Assembly: GCA_963834965.1 (NCBI GenBank)
Contig: CAWIEI010000035.1
Location: 62,001-126,000, forward strand
Length of the DNA stretch: 64,000 bases
Reading direction: 5' to 3'
From: Fodinibacter sp963834965
GTDB lineage: Bacteria; Actinomycetota; Actinomycetes; Actinomycetales; Dermatophilaceae
Shown here: positions 62,742 to 64,000 of the stretch, one piece after another
Numbering within the stretch: the stretch's first letter is position 1
Layout: each line of letters starts with the position of its first letter
Notes under the pieces: model-generated
Seen by the model: only the letters and a program-made list of their open reading frames with translations
Told to the model about the DNA's origin: nothing
Database searches by the model: none
Program-made: the position numbers and the translations under genes

Positions 62742-62800
62742 GCCATGTCGTAGCGGGTGCTGAGCCCGGCGGGCCGCGCCCACCCCGCGTGATCCGAGCC

Positions 62801-63265
62801 TCAGAGCTGCGGGGTGTGCCCCTCGAAGGTGGCCCGCATCGAGCCGTCGGCCTCGGAGTCCACCGGGTCGTCGAGGTCGGCGACGAACACCGCCTGCGCC
62901 TCCCGCGCCGGGTTGCCCTCGAGCTCGGCCAGCACCTCGCGCCAGGCCGCGAGGTTCGGGTGGTCCAGGGTCGTGCAGGCCTCGGCCGGCGCCAGCGACT
63001 CCACCGCCGCCGCGAGCTCGGCCCTCGACAGCGGCAGCGTGGCGGTCGAGCCGTCGTGACCGAGCACCGTCGCCAGCACCACCGCGGGCAGCCCGTGCCG
63101 CCCGCCCGGGGCGTTGACGTGCGCGAACTCCCACTCCGGGGACGACGATGCCGGGCTGAGCGCCACGGCATACGCCACCGGCTGCCGCCACCCGTCGATG
63201 CGGGCGGCAAGATGGTCGCGGATGGCGGCAAGGCCGTCGGGGGTGCGCCAGTCGAGGTCGGTCAT
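62801..63265 (-). CDS. Hypothetical protein of unknown function
   Basis: 154 residues. The family is not recognised. It is acidic and mostly alpha/beta in look: WRTPDGLAAIRDHLAARIDGWRQPVAYAVAL, EWEFAHVNAPGGRHGLPAVVLATVL and ACTTLDHPNLAAWREVLAELEG are well-formed. No transmembrane segment, signal peptide or catalytic motif is seen. ATG at 63265 has CAGGAT six bases upstream. It is divergent from the phosphate transporter gene, but the PHO-like repeats lie nearer to its own start than to a typical -35. Confidence 0.6.
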   Translation of the reverse strand: MTDLDWRTPDGLAAIRDHLAARIDGWRQPVAYAVALSPASSSPEWEFAHVNAPGGRHGLPAVVLATVLGHDGSTATLPLSRAELAAAVESLAPAEACTTLDHPNLAAWREVLAELEGNPAREAQAVFVADLDDPVDSEADGSMRATFEGHTPQL

Positions 63266-63310
63266 CGCCGCATCCTGACAGGGTGGTGACAACCGCCCTC
63301 GCCTGCCGCA

Positions 63311-63350
63311 GGTGAACAGCGGGTGAACAGAGCCACTCGCCTTGGTGAAG
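63311..63350. promoter_or_regulatory. PHO-box-like 11-bp direct repeats upstream of pit
   Basis: GGTGAACAGCG (63311) and GGTGAACAGAG (63322) are adjacent 11-bp units; GGTGAAG recurs at 63344, still on the 11-base register. Read on the minus strand they are GTTCACC units, the core of Streptomyces PHO boxes bound by PhoP. They lie 30-70 bases before the phosphate transporter start. Confidence 0.7.
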
Positions 63351-63379
63351 TCGAGTCGACGCCCCCACACTGGTGAATC

Positions 63380-64000
63380 GTGGACGCAGCAAACATCACG
63401 CTCGTGCTCGTCATCGTGACCGCACTGGCCTTCGACTTCACGAACGGCTTTCACGACACCGCCAACGCCATGGCCGCGTCGATCTCGACCGGGGCCCTGA
63501 AGCCCAAGGTCGCCGTGGGACTCTCCGCGATCCTGAACCTCGTCGGCGCCTTCCTGTCGGTGCAGGTGGCCCTGACGGTCACCAACGCCGTGATCAACCT
63601 GCAGGCCAAGGACGGCGCCCCCAAGGCCGAGCTGGTCGCCAACGGCGGCGAGTCGATCCTGCTCATCATCCTGGCGGGCCTCGCGGGCGGCATCCTGTGG
63701 AACCTGTTCACCTGGCTGCTCGGACTGCCGTCGAGCTCCTCGCACGCCCTGCTCGGTGGGCTCACCGGCGCCACGGCCGCGGGGCTGGGCTTTGCGGGCG
63801 TCAAGTGGACCGGCGACGGCACCAAGCTCGACGGCGTGGTGGGCAAGATCCTGCTGCCCTCGCTGATCTCGCCGGTCATCGCGATCGTCGTCGCCTTCAC
63901 CGGCTGCTGGCTGGTGCACAAGGTCACCGAGAGCGTGATGCACCGGCTCGAGGAGCGGTACTTCCGCTACGGCCAGGTGGGCAGCGCATCGCTCGTCTCC
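63380..64000 (+). CDS. Inorganic phosphate transporter, PiT family (partial)
   Basis: 207 residues are visible; the frame runs off the right edge. The N-terminal PiT signature is ALAFDFTNGFHDTANAMAASI, with GFHDTAN typical. LLGLPSSSSHALLGGLTGA is the second PiT repeat-loop motif. Helices continue at SLISPVIAIVVAFTGCWLV. These carriers import phosphate as metal-phosphate with protons. GTG at 63380 has no ribosome site. The 11-bp repeats upstream suggest control by PhoP. Confidence 0.93.
   Translation, partial: MDAANITLVLVIVTALAFDFTNGFHDTANAMAASISTGALKPKVAVGLSAILNLVGAFLSVQVALTVTNAVINLQAKDGAPKAELVANGGESILLIILAGLAGGILWNLFTWLLGLPSSSSHALLGGLTGATAAGLGFAGVKWTGDGTKLDGVVGKILLPSLISPVIAIVVAFTGCWLVHKVTESVMHRLEERYFRYGQVGSASLVS

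Noticed and set aside
62317..62800. Possible groES near groEL
   Set aside because: No frame of about 100 codons with GroES motifs exists on either side; this is an orphan groEL.

Overview
The window is chromosomal DNA of a very GC-rich actinobacterium. Codons end almost always in G or C, starts are often GTG, and many genes look leaderless. The gene set (DtxR/IdeR-type repressor, MprAB-PepD-like trio, orphan groEL under two CIRCE boxes, WXG100 protein, wax-ester-synthase-like acyltransferase, DUF2530, DUF3027 and DUF4190 proteins) and the general look of the proteins suggest Micrococcales, probably near Intrasporangiaceae. That placement is an inference. Most of the window is ordinary core genome; no phage, integrase, transposase, CRISPR array or rRNA was seen.

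Layout. 1-4.4 kb: penicillin acylase (cut by the left edge), K+/H+ antiporter, FmdB-like zinc ribbon protein, SAF-domain protein, mscL. 4.5-8.8 kb: large DUF4011-type helicase with a C-terminal nuclease-like domain and a coupled small basic protein. 9-12.3 kb: MFS exporter and a partner-switching module (GAF-SpoIIE phosphatase, STAS protein, RsbW-like kinase). 12.5 kb: tRNA-Arg(CCT). 12.9-15.7 kb: membrane protein, PCuAC copper chaperone and Dyp-type peroxidase. 16-20.5 kb: phosphotransferase, glycoside hydrolase, Nudix and several decayed genes. 20.5-23.8 kb: molybdate transporter modABC with a HTH-TOBE regulator and a paired operator. 24.3-25.2 kb: YdeI-like protein coupled to a macrodomain enzyme. 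25.4-27.4 kb: two secreted wall-enzyme candidates with the same linker, one behind a c-di-AMP (ydaO) riboswitch. 27.6-33.4 kb: iron-dependent regulator, MFS, hotdog/SDR pair, pdxH, MFS. 33.5-45.4 kb: NYN-LOTUS protein, citrate synthase, serC, WS/DGAT, MFS-MarR pair, purine-type permease, DUF2530, DUF3027, cold-shock-like protein, MFS. 45.7-54.5 kb: anchored extracytoplasmic protein, HMG-CoA-lyase-like enzyme, DUF4190 protein, mprAB-pepD-like operon, HD hydrolase, DUF4031-Nudix fusion, WXG100, GNAT. 54.5-60.5 kb: MacB/FtsX-type ABC exporter, PhoD-like phosphatase, HAAS-like membrane protein. 60.7-64 kb: groEL, a small hypothetical, and a Pit phosphate transporter (cut by the right edge) behind a PHO-box-like repeat.

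Three genome-scale signals cut across the genes. A 7-mer, GGATGCC/GGCATCC, occurs at least 70 times, about four to five times the base-composition expectation, and in one place forms an inverted-pair terminator. At least fourteen genes have a TANNNT hexamer 6-7 bases before the start codon, the leaderless pattern. Several families of intergenic palindromes recur, including a 46-nt hairpin present three times.
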